The notes under the pieces: generated by a model
Database searches by the model: none
The model's input: the letters and a program-made list of their open reading frames with translations, nothing else
What the model was told of the DNA's origin: nothing
In this document: positions 34,520 to 45,385 of the stretch, piece by piece
Position numbering within the stretch: position 1 is the first letter of the stretch
Layout of the letters: every line of letters starts with the position of its first letter
Made by a program: the position numbers and the translations under genes
Source: Tragulus kanchil
Taxonomy: Eukaryota; Chordata; Mammalia; Artiodactyla; Tragulidae
Reading direction: 5' to 3'
Assembly (NCBI GenBank): GCA_022376925.1
Contig: JAIOJX010000003.1
Location: forward strand, 34,358,874-34,422,873
DNA length: 64,000 nt

Positions 34520-34788
34520 TGAGTCACCTGTGTCTGATTCTTTGAGACCCCAGGATGAGCCATGGAATTCTCCAGGCAAGAATAATGGAATAGATAGCCT
34601 TTCCCTTCATCAGGGGATCTTCCCAACCCAGGGATTGAACTCAGGTCTCCTGCACTGCAGGGAGACTCTTTCCCATCTGCATTACCAGGAAAACCCAAGA
34701 ACATTGGAGTGGGTAACCTACCCCTTCCCTAGGGAATCTTCTCAACCCAGGGTCTCCGGTACTGCAGGATTCTTTACTAGCTGAGGTA
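34520..34788 (-). mobile_element. Bov-tA SINE plus a second partial BovA/tRNA unit, antisense
   Basis: 34520-34698 is a Bov-tA lacking part of its tail. From 34701 another AACATTGGAGTGGGTAACCT ... CAACCCAGGGTCTCC ... TTCTTTACTAGCTGAG unit follows in the same orientation, giving a dimer-like array. Confidence 0.7.
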
Positions 34789-35287
34789 CAAGGATTTAAA
34801 GTTCTATAGCAGAGAAATGGGGTCCACTCCAGGCCTGTCCCATGTGTGGTTGCATGTTTCACCATTAACCCTGTCCCCCATGGTAGCAGGTCCTGAGAGA
34901 CTCCTCAGCTGTACCTGCTTTCCTTCAGGGTGTTCAATCCCTCCTCAGGACCCGTTTTTACGTCATCTGTGTTATCTTTTTCCCTCCTGTTTCCCCTCTG
35001 CTACCATTGCTGTTCCTATGAAATAGACTCAATTAGAAGTCTCTGCATATCTTAGACTGGGAGCTGAGTCTAAGTCTGAATACCCAGCAGTTCATACTGT
35101 CTGGCTGTAAATGGAGCCCCATAAAAGTTCTCTGAATGAAAGAAGGAACATGAGGGAGAATGGATGCGTGTAAATGCACAGCTTTTGCTGTCCTTTGTTG
35201 TCCACCTGAAACTATCACAGCACTGTCAACTGGCTATGCCTCAATAAAATAAAAAAGTTTTTTTTTTTTTTAAAGAAGGAATAAAGT
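34789..35287. other. Unique noncoding DNA with an A/T-rich end
   Basis: No recognised repeat in 34800-35200. 35200-35275 (CACCTGAAACTATCACAGCA ... CAATAAAATAAAAAAG) resembles the end of an old L1 or a poly(A) retroposed stretch; uncertain. Confidence 0.35.
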
Positions 35288-35642
35288 AAGGAAAGAGGGC
35301 TTCCCTGGTGGTCCAGTGGGTAAGGACACTGCCTTGCAGTGCAAGGGGCGCCGGTTCGATCCCTGGCCTGGGAAGATCCCACGTGCCGCGGAGCGGCTGG
35401 ATCAATGTGTCCAATTACCGAGCCCGAGCTCTGGAGCGCATGCTCCCAGAGCCGGCGCTCTGCGACAACAGAGGCCACCACGATGGAAGGCCCACGCGGG
35501 CCAAAGAACAAAGATGGATGAAAACAGATAAAAATGAAAGACCAATAGAAGTGGCCCGCCTACCCCCTCCCTCCCCAACCCAACCCCCGCCCAAAGTAAA
35601 TAAATAAATAAATGTTAAAAAAAAAAAAACAAAGGAAAGAGG
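35288..35642 (+). mobile_element. CHR-like SINE, well preserved, 11-bp target-site duplication
   Basis: Element 35299-35631 flanked by AAGGAAAGAGG at 35288-35298 and 35632-35642. A-box region GGTGGTCCAGTGGG, B box GGTTCGATCCC, GC-rich body (CGTGCCGCGGAGCGGCTGGA), C-rich tail, (AAAT)n and poly(A). One of three close copies within 1.3 kb. Confidence 0.92.
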
Positions 35643-36235
35643 TGAAGCGAAAGTGTGAAGCTCAACTAGAAAAAGAAGATGATTTTCTGCTGAGTGTGCC
35701 AAGTGGCTACTCTGAAAAGACACAGCTTCTAATATCCCTCTTCATTGGTTGGTAGTGACTTTTCATGTAACTAAAATAACATGGTGGCTTACCTGGTCGT
35801 CCAGTGGATAAGGACACCGCCTTGCAGTGCAAGGCGCGCCGGTTCGATCCCTGGCCTGGGAAGATCCCACGTGCCGCGGAGCGGCTGGACTGATGTGTCC
35901 AATTACCGAGCCGGAGCTCTGGAGCGCATGCGCCCAGAGCCAGTGCTCTGCGACAACAGAGGCCACCGCGATGGAAGGCCCACGCGGGCCAAAGAACAAA
36001 GATGGATGAAAATAGAGAAATGAAAGACCAATAGAAGTGGCCCGCCAGCTCCCCTCCCTCCCCAACCCCCGCCCCCGCCAAAAATAAATAAATAAATAAA
36101 TGTTAAAAAAAAAAAACAAAGGAAAGAGGTGAAGCGAAAGTGTGAAGCTCAACTAGAAAAAGAAGATGATTTTCTGCTGAGTGTGCCAAGTGGCTACTCT
36201 GAAAAGACACAGCTTCTAATATCCCTCTTCAATGT
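35629..36235. repeat. Tandem duplication I, period about 487 bp, spanning SINE and flank
   Basis: The flank after the first SINE (35629-35743, AAAGGAAAGAGGTGAAGCG onward) recurs after the second SINE at 36116-36231. The next 50 bp (35744-35790 versus 36231-36277) are related but more diverged. This differs from the 1.1-kb series in period and because its breakpoints lie in homologous SINEs. Confidence 0.85.
35783..36118 (+). mobile_element. CHR-like SINE without matching flanks, probable recombinant
   Basis: Intact-looking element (GGTTCGATCCC B box; CGTGCCGCGGAGCGGCTGGA body), but its left flank resembles that of the 36273 element (CTAAAATAACATGG versus CTAAAATGACTTGG) and its right flank equals that of the 35299 element. 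No target-site duplication. This fits a product of unequal exchange between the two neighbours. Confidence 0.75.
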
Positions 36236-36259
36236 CTGGAAGTGACTTTACATGAAACT

Positions 36260-36611
36260 AAAATGACTTGGGGGCTTCCCTGGTGGTCCAGTGGGTAAGG
36301 ACACCGCCTTGCAGTGCAAGGGGCGCCGGTTCGATCCCTGGCCTGGGAAGATCCCACGTGCCGCGGAGCGGCTGGACCCATGTGTCCAATTACCGAGCCG
36401 GAGCTCTGGAGCGCATGCGCCCGGAGCCGGTGCTCTGCAACAACAGAGGCCACCGCGATGGGAGGCCCACGGGCCGAAGAATAAAGATGGATGAAAATGG
36501 ACAAATGAAAGACCAATAGAAGAGGCCCACCTGCTCCCCTCCCTCCCCACCCCACCCCCCTCAAATAAATAAATAAATAAATCTTTAAAAAAATCAATAA
36601 AATGACTTGGG
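36260..36611 (+). mobile_element. CHR-like SINE, well preserved, 13-bp target-site duplication
   Basis: Element 36273-36598 between AAAATGACTTGGG at 36260-36272 and 36599-36611. Intact A-box and B-box regions; (AAAT)n then short poly(A). Confidence 0.9.
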
Positions 36612-36878
36612 TTTTGATGAAAAAATTAGAGTTACCTGTTATTTGGCACTACATGAGATGAAATAAATGACCATTTTCTTAATTTATACAAAATGAAAAT
36701 GTCAGAAAGGTTGCAGAAATAATACAACTTCACATTCATACAGTCCTCTAAATGTTAGCATTTACTAGTTTTTTTCTGAGTAATTTAAGAGCAAACTACA
36801 GAAATTAAGCCCACTTTATGTCTAAATGCTATTATATTTCCTAAAACTAAGAGATTATCTTATGTAACTTCTGGATAT

Positions 36879-37082
36879 GGGCTTCCCTGGTAGCTCAGTA
36901 CTAAAGAATCTGGCTGCTGATGCAGGAGATGTGGGTTCAATCCCTGGGCTGGCAAGATCTCCTAGAGAAGGAAATGGAAACCCACTCCAGTAATCTTGCT
37001 TGGAGAATCCTACGGAGAGAGGAGGCTGGTGGGCTTCAGTCCATGGGGTCACAAAAGAATCTGATATGACTGAGTAAACAAC
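36879..37082 (+). mobile_element. Bov-tA SINE (copied at 38007-38210)
   Basis: GGGCTTCCCTGGTAGCTCAG head, GGGTTCAATCCCTGGGCTGG, and tail GATATGACTGAGTAAACAAC. Confidence 0.93.
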
Positions 37083-37256
37083 AACCACAACAGACTTCTC
37101 TGTACAATCAAGAGAGTCAAAAGTCTGATGTTGAGACCATGTTATTACCTAATCTAGAGACCTTCGTCCAGATTTTGCCAATTGACTTAGCATCTTTTTG
37201 TATGAAAGAAGATCCAGGTTGTGTGTTTCATTCAAACCATTGTGTCTCTGCATGCC

Positions 37257-37346
37257 TGTGTGCTTAGTCGCTCAGTGGTGCCTGACTCTGTGTGACCCTA
37301 TGGGCTGTAGCCTGCCAGGCTCTTCTGTCCATGGAATTCTCCAGGA
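37257..37346 (-). mobile_element. BovA-type SINE tail, antisense (copied at 38385-38474)
   Basis: GTGTGCTTAGTCGCTCAGTG to CATGGAATTCTCCAGG; head missing. Confidence 0.88.
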
Positions 37347-37945
37347 AAATATGTCTTTAGTCATCTTTAATCTGAAACAGTATTTCAGTCTTTTTTTTTT
37401 TTTTTTAAATTTCACGACTTTTTTTTAAGAGTACAAGTCAGTTATCTTATAGGATGTCTCTCACTTTGGGTTGGCCTGATGTTACACGTGAATTTAGATC
37501 CAGGTTTCACACTTTTGGAAGGAATGTTAAAGAAGTGGGGCTAAATTCGTCTCAGCAGCTCACGTCAGGCAGCACAAACTAGATTTGTGCCTTGACTGGT
37601 GATGTTAACTTTGATCACTTGAGTATGGGAAGCTTTACATGTTTCTCCACCATCAGGTCCCCATTTTACCCTCTTTAATGAGAAACTATTCTGTAGAGAG
37701 ATACTAGTAAGTTATATAAATAATCCTCCTTGAATTTTCACCCACTACTTCCCGTGCCCATGAATGATACTTCTCTGAATTGATTTTGATGATGATGATG
37801 ATGATGGCTGCCATATCATGATTTTCTAATTTCATGCTTTTTCACCTTGATTAGTTGCCTTGCTATGGTAAGGAAAAGCTTTTCCTTCTCACCCACTTGG
37901 TTATGTATTCATATTAACATAAACTCAATGTATTCGTATTAGTTT
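37347..37945. other. Noncoding DNA (copied in duplication J)
   Basis: Poly(T) at 37390-37406, then unique sequence with a short (GAT)n at 37786-37806. No repeat family or gene recognised. Confidence 0.45.
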
Positions 37946-38990
37946 CCCCTTTATTAAATTTTTTTTCCTAGAAACTAAGAGATTATCTTATGTAACTTCT
38001 GGATATGGGCTTCCCTGGTAGCTCAGTACTAAAGAATCTGGCTGCTGATGCAGGAGATGTGGGTTCAATCCCTGGGCTGGCAAGATCTCCTAGAGAAGGA
38101 AATGGAAACCCACTCCAGTAATCTTGCTTGGAGAATCCTACGGAGAGAGGAGGCTGGTGGGCTTCAGTCCATGGGGTCACAAAAGAATCTGATATGACTG
38201 AGTAAACAACAACCACAACAGACTTCTCTGTACAATCAAGAGAGTCAAAAGTCTGATGTTGAGACCATGTTATTACCTAATCTAGAGACCTTCGTCCAGA
38301 TTTTGCCAATTGACTTAGCATCTTTTTGTATGAAAGAAGATCCAGGTTGTGTGTTTCATTCAAACCATTGTGTCTCTGCATGCCTGTGTGCTTAGTCGCT
38401 CAGTGGTGCCTGACTCTGTGTGACCCTATGGGCTGTAGCCTGCCAGGCTCCTCTGTCCATGGAATTCTCCAGGAAAATATGTCTTTAGTCATCTTTAATC
38501 TGAAACAGTATTTCAGTCTTTTTTTTTTTTTTTTAAATTTCACGACTTTTTTTTAAGAGTACAAGTCAGTTATCTTATAGGATGTCTCTCACTTTGGGTT
38601 GGCCTGATGTTACACGTGAATTTAGATCCAGGTTTCACACTTTTGGAAGGAATGTTAAAGAAGTGGGGCTAAATTCGTCTCAGCAGCTCACGTCAGGCAG
38701 CACAAACTAGATTTGTGCCTTGACTGGTGATGTTAACTTTGATCACTTGAGTATGGGAAGCTTTACATGTTTCTCCACCATCAGGTCCCCATTTTACCCT
38801 CTTTAATGAGAAACTATTCTGTAGAGAGATACTAGTAAGTTATATAAATAATCCTCCTTGAATTTTCACCCACTACTTCCCGTGCCCATGAATGATACTT
38901 CTCTGAATTGATTTTGATGATGATGATGATGATGGCTGCCATATCATGATTTTCTAATTTCATGCTTTTTTTCACCTTGATTAGTTGCCT

Positions 38991-41121
38991 TGCTATGGTA
39001 AGGAAAAGCTTTTCCTTCTCACCCACTTGGTTATGTATTCATATTAACATAAACTCAATGTATTCGTATTAGTTTGAATTCATGGGGTTTTACCGTATTC
39101 GGTAGGTCACAAATTTTATTCTCATGATTTATTTTGATTCCGAAATGGTCCCAGATTTGGCTGATGGGAACCGCTCAAGCTGGCTCCTGAGTCTCCCTAG
39201 ATTTTAATGTTTTCCAGTGGCTCTATTTGCCTTTGTATTGGACCTCACTGTGTGTGTGTGTGTGTGAGTCCTCTTTCACCACTTACGTCCGAAGGTTTTA
39301 TTCTTCATAATTAAATTTTATGTAGAACAAATCCCAATAGCAATTTATGACCATGATTTAACACAGTAACAGCAGCAAGTATAGCTTTTCAAAATAAACC
39401 TGCATTTCCTTTTTTCCCAACTACTCCTTTCTTGATTGTTTTATTCGTAGATTCAGAAATGGCTCACTTGGCAAAAAAAAAAAAAAAAAAAGTTCTGTCA
39501 ACATAGACAAAGTGAAATAGAAAGTTGAAGAGGTCACCTGGATTATTATAGTAAAACTCCACCTTTTTTCCTGTTATAAGTGTTATTAGCTTCCTGCTTT
39601 GTTCTTGAGGCTGAATGTACGTGTGGATGTGGGGCAGTGAGCAGCAGTCAGAAAGGGATGGAAGGTCGTGTGTCAGAGAGTTGCCTGCCCCCGGAATCTT
39701 AGCAATCTACACTGATAACGTGTGAAGAACAGTCACTCAATTAGGCTTCCTCTGCATAGGAAAATATATTTGCCTCTATTGAGGCATTAACAAATAACAG
39801 AATTTCTAGGTTTCTAGGGCTAATTTTTTTTTTTTTTTGCAGTTGGTTTCAGTAGTTTATTTTGAATTCAAAGCGGTGCAAGAGGCTGGCCACGCTTTCC
39901 TACTTCCCTGGGGCTCAGACTTAGGCTAGGAAAGGTGACCTACAGACACGATCAGGGTTCACACTGGAGTCGTGGAAACATGGTGGTTGGCAGGCCCTGG
40001 GTTTTTAGGACAGCTGGCCAGTTCTGACATAGCACCCTGCATCCCAGCCCTTTTGGCCCTGCTATGGTAAGGAAAAGCTTTTCCTTCTCACCCACTTGGT
40101 TATGTATTCATATTAACATAAACTCAATGTATTCGTATTAGTTTGAATTCATGGGGTTTTACCGTATTCGGTAGGTCACAAATTTTATTCTCATGATTTA
40201 TTTTGATTCCGAAATGGTCCCAGATTTGGCTGATGGGAACCGCTCAAGCTGGCTCCTGAGTCTCCCTAGATTTTAATGTTTTCCAGTGGCTCTATTTGCC
40301 TTTGTATTGGACCTCACTGTGTGTGTGTGTGTGTGAGTCCTCTTTCACCACTTACGTCCGAAGGTTTTATTCTTCATAATTAAATTTTATGTAGAACAAA
40401 TCCCAATAGCAATTTATGACCATGATTTAACACAGTAACAGCAGCAAGTATAGCTTTTCAAAATAAACCTGCATTTCCTTTTTTCCCAACTACTCCTTTC
40501 TTGATTGTTTTATTCGTAGATTCAGAAATGGCTCACTTGGCAAAAAAAAAAAAAAAAAAAGTTCTGTCAACATAGACAAAGTGAAATAGAAAGTTGAAGA
40601 GGTCACCTGGATTATTATAGTAAAACTCCACCTTTTTTCCTGTTATAAGTGTTATTAGCTTCCTGCTTTGTTCTTGAGGCTGAATGTACGTGTGGATGTG
40701 GGGCAGTGAGCAGCAGTCAGAAAGGGATGGAAGGTCGTGTGTCAGAGAGTTGCCTGCCCCCGGAATCTTAGCAATCTACACTGATAACGTGTGAAGAACA
40801 GTCACTCAATTAGGCTTCCTCTGCATAGGAAAATATATTTGCCTCTATTGAGGCATTAACAAATAACAGAATTTCTAGGTTTCTAGGGCTAATTTTTTTT
40901 TTTTTTTGCAGTTGGTTTCAGTAGTTTATTTTGAATTCAAAGCGGTGCAAGAGGCTGGCCACGCTTTCCTACTTCCCTGGGGCTCAGACTTAGGCTAGGA
41001 AAGGTGACCTACAGACACGATCAGGGTTCACACTGGAGTCGTGGAAACATGGTGGTTGGCAGGCCCTGGGTTTTTAGGACAGCTGGCCAGTTCTGACATA
41101 GCACCCTGCATCCCAGCCCTT
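38991..41121. repeat. Tandem direct duplication K, period 1069 bp
   Basis: Bases 38991-40052 recur at 40060-41121, with the filler TTGGCCC between. It overlaps duplication J by about 85 bp, so TGCTATGGTAAGGAAAAGCT occurs three times (37861, 38991, 40060). Poly(A), poly(T) and (GT)n tracts are preserved at near-equal length. Confidence 0.94.
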
Positions 41122-41157
41122 CCTTTCTTAAAGGCAGGTGACCCCATGTCTCTTCTG
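40890..41157 (-). pseudogene. Retroposed 3' UTR (processed pseudogene fragment) with poly(A) and AATAAA
   Basis: Plus strand shows a T15 run followed by GCAGTTGGTTTCAGTAGTTTATTTTG. On the minus strand this is a transcript end with AATAAA about 20 bases before a poly(A). Sequence upstream on that strand is GC-balanced and unlike the local AT-rich DNA. The source gene is not recognised. The first copy lies at 39821-40052 but is cut by the duplication junction. A weak target-site duplication may be CTAGGGCTAAT near 40885 and CTAGGCCTAAT near 41160. Confidence 0.55.
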
Positions 41158-41514
41158 ACTAGGCCTAATCTTGATTAAGACAAGCCATGCCTCGAGCAAT
41201 GTATATGGAAATATAATACTTTTCCTTTATGACTACCTTTGCAAACATGAGAACTTCTTGTGTAAACTGTAGCAGATACATGCATAAAAGAGGGTGGTCA
41301 TGGATCCTCAAAAGCCCTCCCTCCAGCGATGCACCCCTGTCTTTGCTGAGCTCATCTCTTCAGCCAAGACCACCAAGGCCATGCTCCCATAAGGGATCCA
41401 AGCGAGTCTATGGAGGAATTTCAGCAGAATACAATTCCGCAAATCATCCTCTAGACACAATTGTGTGTTAACAGTTGTCCTGCAATTAGCTTTCATGGTG
41501 ATGTGTGTGTGTGT
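41158..41514. other. Unique noncoding DNA
   Basis: No repeat recognised. An 80-aa plus frame (41229-41471) has no known domain. Confidence 0.4.
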
Positions 41515-42112
41515 TCTTTTTCTATTGCAGTATAGTTGCTTTCCACTGTCAGTTTCTGCTATAGAGTAAAGTAAACCAGCTGTATGTGTTCATATCCCCT
41601 TTTGTTTTGGACTTCCTTCTTATTTAAGGTCACCACAGAACTTTGAGTAGAGTTCCTTGTGCTTTCCAGAAGGTTCTCATTAGTTATCTATTTTATCCAT
41701 AGTAGTGTGTATATGGGCTTCTCCAATGGCTCAGTGGTAAAGAATCTGCCTGCAATTCAGGAGATGAGACAGGGGTTTGGTCCGTGGGTCAGGAAGATCC
41801 CCTGAAAGAGGAAAATGGCAACTGACTCCAGTATTCTGGCCTGGAGAATCCCGTGGACAGAGGAGCCTGGCGGGCTACACTCCATGGGGTTGCCAGGACT
41901 CAGATACAGCTTAGGCAGTGTATGTGGGTCAATTCTAGTCTTCCCGTCCACCCCTCCCACCTTCCCCCCTTGGTATCCATATGTTTCTTCTCTACCTCTG
42001 TGTCTCTGTTGCTGTTTTGTAAACAAGATCATCCATACCATTTTTCTGGAGTCCACATACAGGCATTAATATACAATGTTTGCTTTTCTCCTTCTGACTT
42101 CACTGTGATGCG
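41515..42112 (-). mobile_element. L1 LINE 3' UTR, antisense, split by a Bov-tA
   Basis: 41515-41714 (TATTGCAGTATAGTTGCTTTCC ... AGGTCACCACAGAACTTTGAG) and 41916-42112 (CTTTTCTCCTTCTGACTTCAC) are the two halves of an antisense L1 end. The SINE at 41715-41915 sits between, with GTGTATATG/GTGTATGTG as an imperfect target-site duplication. Confidence 0.8.
41715..41915 (+). mobile_element. Bov-tA SINE nested in L1
   Basis: GGGCTTCTCCAATGGCTCAG head and CCAGTATTCTGGCCTGGAG / GGGCTACACTCCATGGGG tail. Confidence 0.92.
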
Positions 42113-42720
42113 TTGTTTTTCAGCTTTTCAGCCACAATCACGTATCCTACCCGCCCTCTACCGCCTTGCCCTGACTGAAAGAGACCTCGGTTGGATTGCT
42201 GGAGCTCCATTTCCGCGACTCTAAGCAGTTCAGAGAGTGGCGGCCAGGGAAACGTTGGGGAACCGAGCCCTGCTCTCACAGTTGCAAGGTTGCCTGTGCT
42301 CACACCGGGTGGATCCGATAGTATCACAGTTGATCAGGCTTGAAAAGCAAATTCAGATTTCCAAGCGGAGCAGTCACTAGAGTACATTTATGGATTGTGT
42401 TCTCACCCCAATACCGTCCCCAGGGGAGACATGCACAGCACCGGTAACTGATCCGCGATTTCCCTTCAATACAAGTTTTGCATAAAACAGATGTTCGAGT
42501 CAGTTAAACACTATGAGTGCCTGTTATGCACATGGCAACCAGAAGGTGGCGCGCTCTTAACATTGACCGAGGACTGTCAGCTCCGAGGTTGAACCCAAGC
42601 AGATTCATTTGTGAAGATAACTGTTTCTTGCACTGAGGACATTCACTTATGGGTTTATGACTGTCCACACTGCGTACCCACAAACCCCGTCTTATGCTTG
42701 GAAACACAGCCCTTTGTTTC
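42113..42720. other. CpG-enriched unique segment
   Basis: About 20 CpG dinucleotides in under 500 bp, in a region otherwise almost CpG-free outside SINEs. No repeat family recognised. Contains a CTCF-like core at 42539-42552. It could be a regulatory element or ancestral CpG-rich relic. Confidence 0.45.
42539..42552 (+). promoter_or_regulatory. CTCF-like core motif
   Basis: CCAGAAGGTGGCGC fits the CTCF core (CCASYAGRKGGCRS) at all but one position (A at position 5). It lies in the CpG-enriched unique segment, not in a SINE. Binding is not shown by sequence alone. Confidence 0.4.
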
Positions 42721-43350
42721 CATGTTTATTCTCCTCTCTTAAAGTATTTTAATCTTGTTTCACTTTATGCTTTAGAGAACTTAACTATTGCTCTGTGCTT
42801 CTCTTTGCATTGGAAGAATTCAGTTATTGAAAGCTAGAGCCTCATGCTTTGAGTCTTGCTTTTGTCTTATTTGTAACCAATTTCCAACATACGAAGGAGA
42901 TCAAAATTTTATATTCATTTGTTAAAAGTTTCTTTTAAATGGTAATTAATTCTTTGGTCAAAATTAGCAAAGTGAATTACTCACATGGAGTGAGGTGCAT
43001 GTGTAGAATTTAAAAAGGAATTCTAAATTTGAGATGCATCAAGCAATGCATTTATACTTCAGATTCCATTTTAAGGGAGGGAGATGTCAGTAAAATAGAC
43101 TAGTATTTCCCTTTCACTGAGAAAAGAGACAAGCCTTTGTATTTTAAAACTAGTTTCATTACAATGCATCAGAAGCCTTAAGAGTAGAAATGAACAATAA
43201 TTAAACAAATTTTACAGAAATAATAAATGTTGGCAAGTGGGCACCATTTCAGTATTCGAAGAAGTACCCTTCTATTCTCTAGTTAACTCTTCATTTGGGA
43301 ATAAAACAAGTGCACTGTGTATTTATCACTTTTTTTTAACTTAAAGCTAT
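42721..43350. other. Unique AT-rich noncoding DNA
   Basis: No repeat or coding signal recognised. Confidence 0.45.
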
Positions 43351-43483
43351 GAAGAAGGAATGGCAACCCACTCCAGTATTCTCACCTGGAGAATTCCATG
43401 GACAGAAGAGCCTGGCGGGCTACAGTCCATGGGTTTGCAAAGAGTCGGCCATGGGTTTGCAAAGAAACTGAGCGACTGAGTGC
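43351..43483 (+). mobile_element. BovA/BovB 3' tail fragment
   Basis: GAAGAAGGAATGGCAACCCA, CCAGTATTCTCACCTGGAG, GGCTACAGTCCATGGGTTTG. A short internal repeat (CCATGGGTTTGCAAAG) occurs twice. The plus frame reads DRRAWRATVHGFAKS, the coding relic of the BovB end. Confidence 0.88.
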
Positions 43484-43851
43484 ATCATGGGAGTGCAAAT
43501 TGAAAGTAGCTTCTTGTTCTTCAATATTCTTCTGGATAGCTCTCTTAACTTATTACCTCCTTATGCTTCTACTCCCCTGCTCTCCTCCCAGACAGGAATT
43601 TCTGCCTAAGCTCTTCCTTTAACTTGGCCTTCAAGGGCATTCCCTCCTCCTTCAACTACCTCTGGCAGCCTCTGGGTCCCTGCACCCTTCCTCCCCGCCC
43701 TTCCCAACATGCTCCTCAGAGCCTCTTTGGGGGGTGTTGCTGTCTCTGGGATACCTACTCAGCCCTTACATGCTGAATAGCAACTAAAATTAATTGAGCT
43801 GAACTGCTGTTTGGTTTTGTAAAGTCCAAATAGCAACAGAGAAAGGAAAAA
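43484..43851. other. Unique, pyrimidine-rich noncoding DNA
   Basis: 43540-43740 is C/T-rich without a known repeat. No gene recognised. Confidence 0.4.
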
Positions 43852-43871
43852 ATTATATATATATACACACA

Positions 43872-43921
<50 letters not shown>
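43852..43921. repeat. (TA)n microsatellite
   Basis: Interrupted TA tract of about 70 bp with a short CA island (ACACACAAAC). It produces a spurious IYIYIY frame on the minus strand. Confidence 0.95.
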
Positions 43922-43926
<5 letters not shown>

Positions 43927-43957
43927 GTTATATGTTAGTGAAAAGGTAAACAGAGCC

Positions 43958-44156
43958 ACACTTACCTGATGGCTCAGTGGTAAAGAGTCCACTTGCCAAT
44001 GCAAGAGATACAGTTTCGATCCCTAGGTTGGGAAGATCCCCTGGACAAGGGATTGGCAATCCACCCCAGAACTGTAGAACTCCATAAAACAGAGGAGCCT
44101 GGTGGGCTGCAGTCCATGAGGTCGCAAAAACTTTCATGACTTAGCGATTAAACAAC
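43958..44156 (+). mobile_element. Bov-tA SINE
   Basis: CACTTACCTGATGGCTCAG head, GTTTCGATCCCTAGGTTGGG, and tail CATGACTTAGCGATTAAAC. Confidence 0.9.
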
Positions 44157-44307
44157 ATACAAAGACACAGAGACACTCACACATGTATATGTGTAATAAC
44201 AGCATGAATCCTGAAGCAATGGCTGATTCTTAATGGGCATCTCATCCAACCAAGCCCTCTCTCAAGGAAAAAAAAAAAAAATTAGCAGTAAACCAGATTC
44301 TTCTTTT

Positions 44308-44925
44308 TAAATTAATTTGTATTGGAGTATAATTGATTTACAATGTTGTGTTAGTTTCTGCTGTGCAGCAACGTGAATCAGTTATACACATACTTATATC
44401 CAGTCTTTTTTAGATTCTATTTCCCTAAAAATCATTACAGAGTATTGAGTAGAGCTCCCTGTGCTACTCAGTAGGGTCTTATTAGTTAGCTGTTTTATAT
44501 ATAGTAACTGTGTCTATATACATCCATGTCAGTCTCCCATTTTGTTCCTTCTCTCCTTAGTAACCATAACTTGCTTTCTTTTTTTTAAATTTTTTTTTTT
44601 GACCACTTATATTGATCTTTCATTTATTTATGTTTGTTCTTTGGCCCGTGTGGGCCTCCCATCGCAGCGGCCTCCCTTATCACAGGGCGCCGCCTCTGGG
44701 TGCACGCGACCCAGAGCTCCGGTTCCGCAGCTGGACACATCAGTCCAGCCGCTCCGCGGCACGTAGGATCTTCCCAGGCCAGGGATCGAACCGGCGCCCT
44801 CCATGCTGCAAGGTGGTGTCCTTACCCACCGGACCACCAGGGAAGCCCCCATAACTTGCTTTCTACATGTGTGACTCTATTTCTGCTTTGTGTAAATAAG
44901 TTCATTGATATTTGTCTCCTAAGAG
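44308..44925 (-). mobile_element. L1 LINE 3' UTR, antisense, split by a CHR-like SINE
   Basis: TTGGAGTATAATTGATTTAC ... CAGAGTATTGAGTAGAGCTC ... CTATTTCTGCTTTGTGTAAA. Interrupted at 44580-44848. Confidence 0.85.
44564..44864 (-). mobile_element. CHR-like SINE, antisense, with 16-bp target-site duplication
   Basis: Element 44580-44848 between CCATAACTTGCTTTCT at 44564-44579 and 44849-44864. Plus strand begins with poly(T) and ends CCACCAGGGAAGCC. GGGATCGAACC shows the B box is intact. The C-rich tail stretch of sister copies is missing or replaced. Confidence 0.92.
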
Positions 44926-45385
44926 TGTAGAGGAAACAAACATCTGTAAAGTCAAGTGGGTGAAGTCTCTAACTAGAGTAGAGTCTTCTTTGTGAGAGGT
45001 TTTTTTAAGACCTATTTTGTAAGTATAAACAGGTCACACCTGAGATTCCCAAAACTGTATCTCATATGTTCTGACCGCCACCTGCCTTGCATTAGAAGCA
45101 GTCATGCCATTTGCTACTCCGCGCCCCCACCCCGGTTCTATTTCTGCTCCTGCCATAAAGAGAAACAGAAGCTTAACCTCATACTGACTCCCAGACGTTT
45201 TCATTGTTGCCTCAAGGCTCCGGAATACCCCAGCAGATGCCTGCTCTGGCAGAGATTGGAGACCAGCAGGCTCAGGGAGCCCATATGGCCAGGAGCCCGT
45301 CTGCTCCCCTGGGGCATGATGGGCCTTGGGTGCCCCCAGGCTTGGATCCCGTCTTCCTCTCATGCATCAGAATGGGATCCTAAGA
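44926..45385. other. Unique noncoding DNA
   Basis: GC-balanced stretch with overlapping 150-aa plus and 109-aa minus frames. Neither has a domain I recognise, and the frames overlap fully, so I call no gene. Confidence 0.45.

Larger units (their letters stand above)
36845..39075. repeat. Tandem direct duplication J, period 1128 bp
   Basis: Bases 36845-37945 recur at 37973-39075. The 27-base filler 37946-37972 is T-rich. Copy differences seen are one T-to-C in the BovA tail (GGCTCTTCTG versus GGCTCCTCTG) and poly(T) lengths. Confidence 0.94.

Noticed and set aside
35707..36597. Frames of 100-129 codons on both strands
   Set aside because: They are translations of CHR-like SINEs (recurring GRSHVPRSGW and GIFPGQGSNRR type strings), not genes.
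31184..36598. Functional tRNA genes at GGTTCGATCC motifs
   Set aside because: The motifs are B boxes of tRNA-derived SINEs; no complete cloverleaf with acceptor stem can be formed.
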